Shown: in pieces, positions 15,719 to 23,163 of the stretch
How the letters are laid out: every line of letters starts with the position of its first letter
How positions within the stretch are numbered: the first letter of the stretch is position 1
Origin: Anaerolineales bacterium
GTDB taxonomy: Bacteria > Chloroflexota > Anaerolineae > 4572-78 > J111
Direction: 5' to 3'
Assembly (NCBI GenBank): GCA_020634935.1
Contig: JACKAT010000059.1
Coordinates: forward strand, 1 to 34,456
DNA length: 34,456 nucleotides
Position numbers and translations under genes: made by a program
The notes under the pieces: model-generated
What the model saw: only the letters and a program-made list of their open reading frames with translations
Databases searched by the model: none
What the model was told of the DNA's origin: nothing

Positions 15719-16786
15719 ATGCAGAGCTTTGATATGAACGTGATCACCCGTAGTTTAGGTGAAGTCGGTTCCACGGTGTTCTATATTTTGGTGGGAATAA
15801 TTATTCTGGAACTCATTATCTACGGGATATTTGGAAAATTATTGAAAAGTCGGCACACGCTGCCGGCGATGTTATTAGGGCCGGCGGTGGTGGGGCTGGC
15901 GGTGTTAATTGTTTACCCCTTGCTGTGGGAGTTCAATTTATCGTTTACCAATATGAGCCTCCGCCGCTTTGGCGATAACGCTCAGTATACTTGGCTGGCC
16001 TGTCAGGACAACCCGCAGGAAGTCAACTCTTGGGTAACGGATTGTCTGATTAAAAATTATGCCGATGTTTTTCGGCTGCCGGTGTTAAAGCAAGCTTACT
16101 TTTTCCCTGTATTGTTGAGAACAATATTGTGGACGGCGGTCAACATGTTTTTTCATGTGGCCGGCGGCCTGGGGTTGGCTTTGCTACTTAACCGGCCCTT
16201 GCGAGGCAAAGGCGTCTATCGCACCCTGATCATTTTGCCGTGGGCTATCCCCCAGGTTATCGCCGCGCTGGCCTGGCGAGGCGAATTTAACTATGAATTT
16301 GGGTTCGTCAATCTCATGTTAGGCCAGGTAGGCATCCCGCCCCTTCAGTGGCTAACTGCGCCAGGCTGGAATTTTGTGGCGATGTGTATTGTCAACATTT
16401 GGCTGGGGATTCCCTTTATGATGGTCATTTTGCTGGGCGGATTGCAAAGTATCTCCGGCGAATATTACGAAGCAGCCGAAATCGATGGGGCCAATGGGTT
16501 TCAGCAATTTAAGAATATTACCCTGCCGCTGCTGCAACCGGTTATGACGCCGGCTATCATTCTGGGGACAATCTGGACGTTTAATAACTTCAATGTACCG
16601 TACTTTATCAACCAGAACGAGTTAGAAACAAGCGATATTCTGGTCACAGCCCTATTTCGGGCGGCGTTCCAATATAACCGCTACGGCTTTGCCGCTGCCT
16701 TTGCCTTTGTTATCTTCATTATATTACTGGTCTACTCTATCTTCTATATCCGGGTCACCGGCGCCTTAAAGGAGGTGAATGCATGA
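15719..16786 (+). CDS. carbohydrate ABC importer permease, MalF-type
   Basis: 355 residues with an N-terminal helix (about 18-38), a second helix (about 48-67) and a permease core containing the conserved EAA loop, EYYEAAEIDGANGFQQFKNI followed by TLPLL, which docks on the ATPase. It forms the translocation pore with the MalG-type partner. AAGGATG about nine bases upstream of ATG 15719 is the ribosome-binding site. The stop overlaps the next start. No ATPase gene of the MsmX/UgpC kind is in this window, so the importer probably shares one encoded elsewhere. Confidence 0.9.
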   Translation: MQSFDMNVITRSLGEVGSTVFYILVGIIILELIIYGIFGKLLKSRHTLPAMLLGPAVVGLAVLIVYPLLWEFNLSFTNMSLRRFGDNAQYTWLACQDNPQEVNSWVTDCLIKNYADVFRLPVLKQAYFFPVLLRTILWTAVNMFFHVAGGLGLALLLNRPLRGKGVYRTLIILPWAIPQVIAALAWRGEFNYEFGFVNLMLGQVGIPPLQWLTAPGWNFVAMCIVNIWLGIPFMMVILLGGLQSISGEYYEAAEIDGANGFQQFKNITLPLLQPVMTPAIILGTIWTFNNFNVPYFINQNELETSDILVTALFRAAFQYNRYGFAAAFAFVIFIILLVYSIFYIRVTGALKEVNA

Positions 16787-17706
16787 GTACCACCAGCAGC
16801 TCTCAAACATCAACCCCAGGGGCGGCCGGCAAAAAGCCCGACAGCGTCCTATCACGCTTTTTCTACGCCCAACGCGGCGATAGCCCTTTCAAGCTGCTAA
16901 TGATCCATCTAACCCTCATCCTGGCCTCGATCATTGCCATTTATCCGGTCTTGCGGGTGCTAACCATTTCGCTCCGGCCCGGCGACCGGCTGCTGTCTAC
17001 CTCGCTGGCGATTATTCCCGAAGACGCCAGTTTTGAGAACTACACCAAGGTTTTGACCGACTCCGACTTTCTGCTGTGGGTCTGGAACAGCTTCGCCGTC
17101 ACAGGGGCCACGTCCATTATCGGCGTCATTCTGGCCTCTACCTCCGCTTATGCCTTTTCCCGTTCACGTTTTCCGGGCCGCACCGCCGGCCTCATTTTCT
17201 TGCTGGCCACGCAGATGATCCCGGCCGCGATGTTGATGGTGCCGCTGTTTATCCTGGCGGTGCAGGCCAATCTGATTGGAACGTATCGAGGGCTGGTCAT
17301 CGCCTATTCCGTGACCTCTATCCCTTTCAGTATCTGGATTTTGAAAGGCTATTACGATACGATTCCCTACGACCTGGAACAAGCGGCCATGCTTGACGGC
17401 GCCACCCAGATGGGCGCTTTCTATCGCATCATTCTCCCGCTGACAACCCCCGCCCTGGCCATTGTCTTCCTTTTTAATTTCATGGCGGCCTGGAATGATT
17501 ATCTGCTGGCCCGGATATTCCTGTCTAACGCCACTGAAATCTGGACCTGGCCGTTGGGGTTACAACTGTTACAAGGTCAATTTACCACCGCTTGGGGTCA
17601 ATTTGCGGCTGCGTCTATTTTAGTCATGATCCCGGTCGTCACCCTATTTCTCTACTCGTCAAAATACCTAATCTCCGGCTTAACCGCAGGCGGAGTCAAG
17701 GGATAA
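16783..17706 (+). CDS. carbohydrate ABC importer permease, MalG-type
   Basis: 307 residues, six predicted membrane helices, with the EAA loop DLEQAAMLDGATQMGAFYRI followed by ILPL. N-terminal about 35 residues are polar and cytoplasmic. The start overlaps the stop of the preceding permease (ATGA), preceded by GGAGGTG, which implies coupled translation. Together with the neighbours it makes an oligosaccharide or sugar importer of the CUT1 type. A strong terminator follows 50 bases after the stop. Confidence 0.91.
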   Translation: MSTTSSSQTSTPGAAGKKPDSVLSRFFYAQRGDSPFKLLMIHLTLILASIIAIYPVLRVLTISLRPGDRLLSTSLAIIPEDASFENYTKVLTDSDFLLWVWNSFAVTGATSIIGVILASTSAYAFSRSRFPGRTAGLIFLLATQMIPAAMLMVPLFILAVQANLIGTYRGLVIAYSVTSIPFSIWILKGYYDTIPYDLEQAAMLDGATQMGAFYRIILPLTTPALAIVFLFNFMAAWNDYLLARIFLSNATEIWTWPLGLQLLQGQFTTAWGQFAAASILVMIPVVTLFLYSSKYLISGLTAGGVKG

Positions 17707-17755
17707 ACTGGCGAATTGAACGGCTAAAAAACTCGCTGCTCTGCCAGCCTTTAAT

Positions 17756-17789
17756 CTGCTCGCCTGACGGGTGTCGGCGAGCAGTTTTT
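17756..17789 (+). terminator. intrinsic terminator of the ABC operon
   Basis: CTGCTCGCC pairs perfectly with GGCGAGCAG across an 11-base loop and is followed by TTTTT. It ends the plus-strand ABC operon and lies between convergent genes. Confidence 0.88.
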
Positions 17790-17802
17790 GTTATAAGAAA
17801 GG

Positions 17803-18012
17803 CTAATCAGTCGCCTGGCCGTTTCTTTTGCGCCGTACATTGATATGGTGAAACTCAGTCAGAAAATCATCCAGCGTCCGGTAGAACTCATCGACCGGAA
17901 TTCGAGCGCCATCATAACCATGTTTCGTCAGATTTTGCCGGATGATGTCCAACGTCAGTTCAATCGATAGCTGCTTAATATCTCCTTCGCTTAACGGATC
18001 GCCGGTTTGCAT
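17803..18012 (-). CDS. small hypothetical protein (69 aa)
   Basis: ATG 18012 is preceded at good distance by AAAGGAG, so it is preferred over the longer frame from 18135, whose extra residues come from an R1 repeat. The 69-residue product is polar, probably helical (EGDIKQLSIELTLDIIRQNL, then VDEFYRTLDDFLTEFHHI) and ends in a basic tail. No motif is recognised. Its ribosome-binding site directly follows R1 copy b. Convergent to the ABC operon, with the operon terminator in between. Confidence 0.6.
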   Translation of the reverse strand: MQTGDPLSEGDIKQLSIELTLDIIRQNLTKHGYDGARIPVDEFYRTLDDFLTEFHHINVRRKRNGQATD

Positions 18013-18017
18013 CTTGC

Positions 18018-18100
18018 ATCTCCTTTGAATACGCGCGTCTGGAGCGTCAAAGTTTACTTTGACCCTAACGTGAATGACAAAGCCAGCTTTGTCGCTCCCA
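18018..18100 (-). repeat. R1 element, copy b
   Basis: On the minus strand: GGGAGCGACAAAGC with GCTTTGTC, then GGGTCAAAGT with ACTTTGACGCTCC, then AGAC and AAAGGAG, the ribosome-binding site of the 69-residue gene. The variable small hairpin seen in full units is absent. Same orientation relative to the downstream gene as copies a and h. Confidence 0.8.
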
Positions 18101-18151
18101 TTAGTTCTCAATTTCCTCTCTTTATTATAAAACAAATACTATAAAATTGCG

Positions 18152-18292
18152 CTAGGCAATCAGCGAGAGTTTGATCTGGCCAGGCTGCCAGTCATGTTCC
18201 TGCCGAAGCAGAACACCGGTGTGCTGGGCCACGCTTTGCCGGTCGCAGTCGTCTTGTCCCTTTGTGGGCAAGTTCAGACCCGATTGACACGA
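18152..18292 (-). pseudogene. possible gene fossil
   Basis: A minus-strand frame ending in TAG reads like ordinary protein (HTGVLLRQEHDWQPGQIKLS) but has no start codon or ribosome-binding site and is only 46 residues long. It stops upstream at a TAA. It may be the 3' remnant of a decayed gene. The family is not recognised. Confidence 0.25.
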
Positions 18293-18308
18293 TTAACCGG
18301 ATTTTCTT

Positions 18309-18595
18309 TTCGCCCCCTTTTTTTCAAAAAGCGCCTCCTACGCCCGCAAACGCCCTTTTTGCATTTAAAAAGACGGCCTTTTTATTTGAGACCCCCTTTT
18401 TTGCGCTAAAAAAGGCGCTTTTTTTCTTGAGACCTCTTTTTTTGCGACAAAAAAAGGACTTTTTTTTCTAAGCCCCCCTTTTTTGCGCTAAAAAAAGGAC
18501 CTTTTATTTTGGGCCCCCCTTTTTTGCTCCCAAAAAGCCGTCTTTTATTTTGAGATCGCTTTTTTTACGCCAAAAAAGCCGCCTCTAATTCAACC
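18309..18595. repeat. 41-bp tandem array A (7 units)
   Basis: Units begin near 18309, 18350, 18391, 18432, 18473, 18514 and 18555, an exact 41-bp period. Each unit is a run of C, a run of T, a short GCGC-like centre, a run of A and a GG-to-CC segment, so every unit can fold on itself. The period is not a multiple of three, so the apparent open frames are artefacts. The same unit forms array B at 26189-26510. Confidence 0.85.
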
Positions 18596-18641
18596 CCATT
18601 CGCGCAGCCTTCAAAAAAAACACTGTCCTCAACTCCCTCCC

Positions 18642-18851
18642 GGAGCGACGACGTTTACTTTGTCATTTATTCATCAAAGTAAACTTTGATGCTCCTGCCT
18701 TTCTCCCACGCCCAAAACCCACCGGAGCGACAACGTTTACTTGATCATCATCGATCAAAGTAAACTTTGATGCTCCTACCTCTCTCCCTCGCCCACCCAT
18801 CGAAGCGACAAAGCTTGCTTTGTCATACTGACCGCCAGGTCAAAGTAATGA
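18642..18851 (+). repeat. R1 cores, copies c, d and a decayed e
   Basis: Two cores, 18642-18695 and 18723-18777, have GGAGCGAC and GATGCTCC ends around GTTTACTT and AAGTAAAC arms. A third at 18802-18851 has lost its right end. In c and d both inner arms belong to the same long hairpin, unlike the two separate hairpins of the other copies. Confidence 0.75.
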
Positions 18852-18885
18852 AGATCAAGAATTTAATCGGTGTACAAACGTGCCG

Positions 18886-19020
18886 TCCCCCGCAGCACGG
18901 GCCTAAAGACCCGTGCTAAAAGAGCGAAGCCCTGCCGGGCTAGGATTTCGCCAGAGTAGGGCGCTTCAGCGTCCTTCGCTCTTTTAGCGTGAGGCTTTAG
19001 CCTCGCGCTCTTTGGCCCGG
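18886..19020. repeat. nested GC-rich hairpins
   Basis: GCACGGG/CCCGTGC is followed by a long-range stem, GCTAAAAGAGCGAAG with CTTCGCTCTTTTAGC, enclosing smaller hairpins, and then GAGGCT/AGCCTC. No reading frame or T-run is attached. Function unknown. Confidence 0.6.
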
Positions 19021-19048
19021 CGTGATCTGTTTATTTTCTTAATCTTCA

Positions 19049-19328
19049 TAACTTTGACGCTCCAGGTCTGTATTTTCAGAGGAGTACGATAGTCTCAGAT
19101 GAGACGAGACCGGGAATGAAAATATAGGAGCGACAAAGCTGGCTTTGTCATCCACGATGGGGTCAAAGTAAACTTTGACGCTCCAGACCGTTATTTTCAA
19201 GGGAGTGCGACAGAACCTCGGTACAGCACCGACAATGAAAATTTACGGGAGCGACAAAGCTGGCTTTGTCACCCACATTGGGGTCAAAGTAAACTTTGAC
19301 GCTCCAGAGCTTTATTTTCAGAGGAGTC
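19049..19328 (+). repeat. R1 elements, copies f and g in tandem plus a truncated copy
   Basis: A truncated 3' end (19049-19085) is followed by two full units whose GGAGCGACAAAGC boxes start 122 bases apart (about 19127 and 19249). Each unit runs: purine-rich GGAG, a small hairpin, AATGAAAAT, core of two hairpins, GACGCTCCAGA, TATTTTCA, purine-rich GGAG. The variable hairpins are GTCTCA-GA-TGAGAC in f and ACC-TC-GGT in g, with different sequence but kept pairing. Confidence 0.85.
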
Positions 19329-19397
19329 GTTAATCATCCCTCTCACTTATCGACAATCCCCCCCCCAATATAACCTCTCAAAAAATTTAAGGCCGAC

Positions 19398-19426
19398 TCG
19401 ACTCCATTTAAAAAGTTAGATATACT
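19398..19426 (+). promoter_or_regulatory. promoter of the 278-residue hypothetical gene
   Basis: TCGACT (19398-19403), a 17-base spacer and TATACT (19421-19426). Transcription would begin about 60 bases before ATG 19496, which has its own ribosome-binding site. Confidence 0.55.
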
Positions 19427-19495
19427 GGAAGCATAGTTTACAAAGTAAATACACCCTTCTATCTACAACTTTCTTATTTCACCAGGAGAAATCTC

Positions 19496-20332
19496 ATGTT
19501 ACCTCTCAAATACGATATCAAAAGTAACTACGACGTCCGTCTACCTAATCCGAACAAACGCTATGATGTCTTTGGTTCCGGCAAGTCCTTTGTAACCTAC
19601 GAACAATCTCGCCCCCCTGAAGAGCAGCTCCCCTATACCCCTTGGATGGTCGATTTGCTGCAAGAAGCCGCCGTCTGCGAGCAGCAGCAGCGCGATGGTG
19701 AACAACAGCGGGCCGTAGCCTCCGAAGAAATGAAAGAGTCCTACCAGCGCTTGTACAAACTGGTCCGTATTATGCGCAAAACCCTCGACGCCACCTTTCC
19801 CGAAACCCCCACCAAAGCTAAAGGCTGGGGCTTCAAAGTCAAACAATCAACGGCCAACATCCTTTTACCCCAAACCCCGGAAGAGCATTTGAACGTGACC
19901 GACGCGTATATTGCCAAAGAGCTAAGCCGCCCGGAAGAAGAGCGCTTTACCAGCCCCAATTTGAATGAAGTGATTAACATGCGCAACGCCGTGGCCGAAA
20001 AACTGGCGTTACGCGATGCCGGCCAAAACCAACGGGAAGTGGCCATCGTTCGGGCCAACGCCATCGCCGCTGAACTGTTCGATCACCTGCAAGGCGCGGC
20101 CTCCTATCTGTTAAATTTCCGCTACAAAAATAAAATCACCCCCGAACTGCAAAATTGGGGCTATGACGTCGTCACCCGGCGCAGCACCACCCCAAACGGC
20201 GACGACAAAACCACCGACAACGGCTCGACCAACGGGGCGGCCACGAATGGCTCCACCACCAACGGCGCGACCACCAACGGCTCCTCAGAAGGATCGTTGG
20301 ATACGATGACGAATGATCTGCTGAACGGGTAA
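19496..20332 (+). CDS. hypothetical protein with NGSTTNGA-type C-terminal repeats
   Basis: 278 residues, no family recognised. No signal peptide or membrane helix. Residues about 1-45 are polar and Tyr/Pro-rich, about 50-105 are predicted helical and possibly coiled (EAAVCEQQQRDGEQQRAVAS), about 125-215 are again helical. From about 230 the chain becomes Asn/Gly/Ser/Thr-rich with NGSTTNGATTNGS-like repeats, a flexible tail ending in a short conserved-looking DLLNG. AGGAGA lies seven bases before the ATG and a good promoter is upstream, so it is probably expressed. It stands alone, flanked on both sides by more than 0.9 kb of repeat DNA. Confidence 0.8.
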   Translation: MLPLKYDIKSNYDVRLPNPNKRYDVFGSGKSFVTYEQSRPPEEQLPYTPWMVDLLQEAAVCEQQQRDGEQQRAVASEEMKESYQRLYKLVRIMRKTLDATFPETPTKAKGWGFKVKQSTANILLPQTPEEHLNVTDAYIAKELSRPEEERFTSPNLNEVINMRNAVAEKLALRDAGQNQREVAIVRANAIAAELFDHLQGAASYLLNFRYKNKITPELQNWGYDVVTRRSTTPNGDDKTTDNGSTNGAATNGSTTNGATTNGSSEGSLDTMTNDLLNG

Positions 20333-20340
20333 CAACAGTA

Positions 20341-20660
20341 GGGAGTTTGAGCTTAGAGTTTGAGCTTAGAGTTTGAGTTCAGAGTTTGAGTTTGAGAATT
20401 TTGCTGTCAGAAGTGCTTTTAACTCCAACTCCAACTGATAACTCCAACTCCAACTGATAACTCCAACTCAAACTGATAACTCTAACTCAAACTGATAACT
20501 CTAACTCAAACTGATAACTCTAACTCAAACTGATAACTCCAACTCCAACTGATAACTCTAACTCCAACTGATAACTCCAACTCCAACTGATAACTCCAAC
20601 TCCAACTGATAACTCCAACTCCAACTGATAACTCCAACTCCAACTGATAACTCCAACTGA
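20341..20660. repeat. 12 x 19-bp tandem array with inverted flank
   Basis: From 20421 the unit AACTCCAACTCCAACTGAT repeats every 19 bases, 12 full copies and a partial one at 20649-20660. Variants replace C by T or A (TCTAAC, CTCAAAC) in runs of neighbouring units, as expected from local duplication. The flank 20341-20399 consists of AGAGTTTGAG-type repeats, the reverse complement of the array motif, so the region can form a large hairpin. There are no spacers, so this is not a CRISPR. Confidence 0.9.
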
Positions 20661-20670
20661 GCGCTATGGG

Positions 20671-20764
20671 TGTTACCGCATAGATTTTTAACCTCAAATT
20701 GAATTACCGATGTTTAGAATAAAGCTCTAGGGGCTGTAGTTTTGGCCCGTAGGGCTTTTTTTTT
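20671..20764 (+). repeat. T element copy 1 (94 nt, ends in an intrinsic terminator)
   Basis: Aligns without gaps to 26551-26644. The last part, AGCTCTA...TAGGGCT followed by nine T residues, folds as an intrinsic terminator. It follows a tandem array, as does copy 2. It could end transcription of the 278-residue gene or be a small RNA. Confidence 0.65.
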
Positions 20765-20803
20765 GTTTTGGGTGGAAGAGATGGGACGTAGAATCTGAGA
20801 TTA

Positions 20804-20823
20804 ATAACCTGAGTTCGATAATT
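20804..20823 (+). repeat. solo end of the MITE-like element
   Basis: TAACCTGAGTTCGATAATTA is identical to the left end of copy A, but no inner arms or right end follow. A remnant left by deletion or incomplete insertion. Confidence 0.6.
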
Positions 20824-21073
20824 AGACAGAATTTACAAGATTGAAAAGATTTTTATTAAATTTCATCTTCTAAATCCTGTTGATTTTGTCCATTTTCCTA
20901 GACTCCGAGCTGTGGTTAAGAGAAATGGCGGTTCAAGCTACCGTTCTTTAATGTCAATGGTTATTTACAAATTTTAAGGTTTATGAATGAAACAATTGTG
21001 CGCTTATGAACTAAAAGCACGCTAAAGATGGTTGGCCGTGGTGAAGAAAGCCATAGTAAGGTGGAAAATGGTA
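20824..21073. other. non-coding, AT-rich stretch
   Basis: Contains a weak inverted pair (TTTACAAGATT and AATCCTGTTGATTTTG) and nothing else recognised. No convincing reading frame. Confidence 0.4.
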
Positions 21074-21182
21074 TAGATTATGAGGTAGAGATGTTATATA
21101 ATTCGGAGAAGCGCGAAATCTGGTGCAGGATCATAATAAGCCCAAGCTGGCGGATTTATGCGGCTCAAATGCCGTTTTTTTT
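21074..21182 (+). ncRNA. candidate small RNA or leader: promoter plus terminator 60 bases apart
   Basis: A perfect TATAAT box (21097-21102) with a weak -35 (TAGATT, 17-base spacer) would start a transcript near 21109. CGGC/GCCG with a 6-base loop followed by eight T (21161-21182) would end it. The result would be a ~75-nt RNA with no reading frame, or an attenuated leader of the gene at 21251. Confidence 0.3.
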
Positions 21183-21250
21183 GTCAATATGACTGTGTTA
21201 GAGGAGTCTACTTAGTAATTGGCCTGTTTGGTTTTCCCAAGAGTGAGTAA

Positions 21251-21595
21251 ATGATGAACTCAGAACTTAAGAAAAGACTTCTTCAATTACATACACAATC
21301 AGAGGCAGGAATGTTCGGGAGTAAAGCTCAAGCAGCTGCTTTTGAATACAAGAAACTACAAGACAAGGGAATGCAAGTTTTCCTCAAATTAATTGAGGAT
21401 TTCTATAGTACGCCTAAAGAAACTGAAGAAGATCAGATGATAGCGAATTTGTCCGACTTATTTTGCCAACTTATTATTGTTGTATATCGTGAGGCAAATT
21501 TTACCCAGATGCTGAAGTTGAGCCCTATTTTTCTAATCCCATCAAAGAAACCCCAAATGGGTGCCGGAGATGCTTGTAATAAACCTAATTTATAG
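21251..21595 (+). CDS. hypothetical protein (114 aa), possibly degenerate
   Basis: A 114-residue frame, predicted helical for its first 90 residues (FEYKKLQDKGMQVFLKLIED), with no recognised family. The last ~20 residues look unstructured. The DNA is clearly more AT-rich than the neighbouring operons, suggesting transfer or decay. The ribosome-binding site (GAGTGAG) is weak. ATG 21254 is an equally good start. It is followed by a broken membrane-protein frame, so this stretch may be the remains of one longer locus. Confidence 0.4.
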   Translation: MMNSELKKRLLQLHTQSEAGMFGSKAQAAAFEYKKLQDKGMQVFLKLIEDFYSTPKETEEDQMIANLSDLFCQLIIVVYREANFTQMLKLSPIFLIPSKKPQMGAGDACNKPNL

Positions 21596-21625
21596 CATTT
21601 CTGGATGGTTTACATTCAAGAGTCC

Positions 21626-21671
21626 TGTCCTTGTGTTTTAATCTGGCTTGAATCCTTTTTAACACAAGGAC
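21626..21671. repeat. 11-bp perfect inverted repeat
   Basis: GTCCTTGTGTT (21626-21636) pairs with AACACAAGGAC (21661-21671) across 24 bases. It marks the point where the coding frame of the following fossil begins. Confidence 0.55.
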
Positions 21672-21842
21672 TTTCTTACGTCTGCTTGGGATTATATAAT
21701 CGCCGGAGTTTTTGTTATTCCATTCGCGTTGTTATCACCTTTTATACTTGGCTTGAGCTTAATGTTTCAATCAGGTGGAACGGCTGCATATTACATCTTA
21801 ATGGCTCTCGGGATTATAACGGCTGCTCCCTTGAGGGGTTGA
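21663..21842 (+). pseudogene. membrane-protein remnant (two helices, no start codon)
   Basis: In this frame 59 residues read as a normal hydrophobic protein: AWDYIIAGVFVIPFALLSPF, then LGLSLMF, and AAYYILMALGIITAAPL, two membrane helices, ending at TGA 21840-21842. No start codon with a ribosome-binding site exists and a TAA closes it upstream. A longer frame from 21605 in another register is rich in Cys and Trp and looks spurious. The best reading is a decayed gene. Confidence 0.45.
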
Positions 21843-22162
21843 TCTCGGAAGGTGGGGTTAAGTATTGTGTATACTCCTGTAATAATCATTAGGATTTTTA
21901 CTGTGAGTAGAATTTTCAAATGTAGAAACACTTGTTTCTTAACGGCTTGAAGACGGTCTTGCACCCATTTGGCCAGCTAACAACGCAAATCTAGCCGAAC
22001 GTCGACACGGCGCATTTTATTGAAGGAATGTCGCTATTGAGCGTGCCGTTAATTCACGGTTCGGGTGGGCATCGAGAGTAACCTTGCTGACCCGCAATTG
22101 TGTGATGGGCGGACGTTAACGCCGCCAAAAACAACACCGACCACCCAATTGGAGTCATTAAG
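21843..22162. other. intergenic stretch before the acetyltransferase gene
   Basis: Contains a small AGAAAC/GTTTCT hairpin near 21924 and a 21975-22125 stretch with AGCTAACAACGC at its left and GGACGTTAACGCC at its right, weakly like an integron attC site. No gene seen. Confidence 0.35.
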
Positions 22163-22654
22163 ATGGTCGTAATAGAGCCGGCTGAGGCCACAGACGTTCC
22201 AGAAATCAAACAGGTTCTTAGCCAAACCTGGCTAGATACCTATGGCCACTTTCTGTCTCGCTCCACTATTCAGACAGTGACCACGGTTTGGCATGCCCCT
22301 GAACTGTTGGCGGCTCAGATTAAAAATCCGGATATCCTGTTCCGGCTGGCCAAAGATGAAACCGGGGCTATTGTGGGCCTTATCACCGCCCATCAAAATG
22401 ATCAGGGCAGCCTTATAATCAATCGATTATATGTCCGGCCTCAATTTCAGCGACAAGGTGTTGGCTATCAACTATTGAATGAGATAATTAGAGCATATCC
22501 GCAGGCGAAGAAAGTTCAATTGGCCGTGGAAGTCCAAAACGAAAAAGGTGTCCGGTTCTATCAAAAACAAGGCTTCGCTGAGGTAGGACGAAGTACAGAA
22601 CAAATCGAGGGCGAAACGCTGGACGTCATTCATATGGCGAAAACCCTGACGTAA
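22163..22654 (+). CDS. GNAT-family N-acetyltransferase
   Basis: 163 residues. Standard GNAT fold: N-terminal IEPAEATDVPEIKQVL, the beta4 strand INRLYVRP followed by the acetyl-CoA pyrophosphate loop QFQRQGVGYQLL (Q/R-x-x-G-x-G) near residues 93-106, and the C-terminal NEKGVRFYQKQGF motif. It transfers an acetyl group from acetyl-CoA to a small molecule or protein amine. The substrate cannot be predicted. No operon partner. It stands between decayed sequence and repeats. Confidence 0.85.
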   Translation: MVVIEPAEATDVPEIKQVLSQTWLDTYGHFLSRSTIQTVTTVWHAPELLAAQIKNPDILFRLAKDETGAIVGLITAHQNDQGSLIINRLYVRPQFQRQGVGYQLLNEIIRAYPQAKKVQLAVEVQNEKGVRFYQKQGFAEVGRSTEQIEGETLDVIHMAKTLT

Positions 22655-22663
22655 GCTAGAGAT

Positions 22664-22718
22664 AGGGAGATTAGGAGATTTCTAAGGCCAATCTCCCCAT
22701 CGCCTCATCCTCCCTCTT
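22664..22718. repeat. AGGAGATT-type hairpin
   Basis: GGGAGATTAGGAGATTTCTA leads into GGCCAATCTCC, pairing GGAGATT with AATCTCC. The same block with one base changed occurs at 34338-34368. Confidence 0.6.
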
Positions 22719-22723
22719 AGACA

Positions 22724-22854
22724 CTGTTTTAAAAGCCTTCAAGGGTCCACAGATAAACACCGATGGTCACAGATATGATCAAAATTGAGATAAAAATCTG
22801 TGATTATCAGGGTAAATCTGTGGACAAGTCTAAAAATCCCTACTTTTAAAACAG
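22724..22854. repeat. 131-bp element with CTGTTTTAAAAG inverted ends
   Basis: CTGTTTTAAAAG (22724-22735) and CTTTTAAAACAG (22843-22854) are perfect 12-bp inverted ends. Inside, CCACAGAT and ATCTGTGG form a second level of pairing. MITE-like. Its right end cuts directly into a protein-coding remnant. Confidence 0.7.
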
Positions 22855-22944
22855 CTTGTTAGCATTACGGAAGTTATTCTTGATACCCCAGAAGTTACCA
22901 GCGACAACGCTAAAGAGATCGATGCTCAGTTTGGTGGTCAGTAA
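22855..22944 (+). pseudogene. 3' remnant of a periplasmic sugar-binding-protein-like gene
   Basis: The frame reads LVSITEVILDTPEVTSDNAK, then EIDAQFGGQ and TAA. This is the kind of C-terminus seen in type I periplasmic sugar-binding proteins (EVxLDTPxVTxxN). Everything upstream is replaced by the 131-bp element. It lies before a sugar-isomerase-like gene, hinting at a former sugar-uptake locus. Family assignment is tentative because only 29 residues remain. Confidence 0.45.
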
Positions 22945-22954
22945 TGTCGTTAGC

Positions 22955-23163
22955 GGGTTCGATAAATAGAACCGCGCCTGTCATTTCGCAGCCGAAGGCG
23001 GAGAAATCCCTCAGGCATCGTCATAGCGAAGCATTCGCCGGGAGAAATTTGACGTTGTCGCTTTAAATGCTTCCCGCCCAATCACTGTCCATTGTATGGT
23101 TATAGGGATTTCTCCGCTGGCGCTACGAAATGACATGTAGGATATAAATTTCCGAACTCAGGA
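22955..23163 (+). repeat. MITE-like element, copy B
   Basis: Has the inner arms (GTCATTTCGCAGCCGAAGG and CGCTACGAAATGAC) and an intact right end (TTCCGAACTCAGG). The left end is decayed to GGTTCGATAA. Confidence 0.8.

Noticed and set aside
18194..18471. Two plus-strand frames with Phe/Leu-rich ends
   Set aside because: They run into the 41-bp array A and have no ribosome-binding site.
20421..20660. CRISPR array
   Set aside because: Units are directly adjacent, 19 bases long, with no spacers and no cas genes in the window.
20506..20697. 63-residue minus-strand frame with Ser/Trp/Leu repeats
   Set aside because: It is a translation of the 19-bp tandem array.
21605..21892. 95-residue plus-strand frame
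   Set aside because: Unusual Cys/Trp-rich composition; another frame in the same DNA reads as a proper membrane protein remnant.
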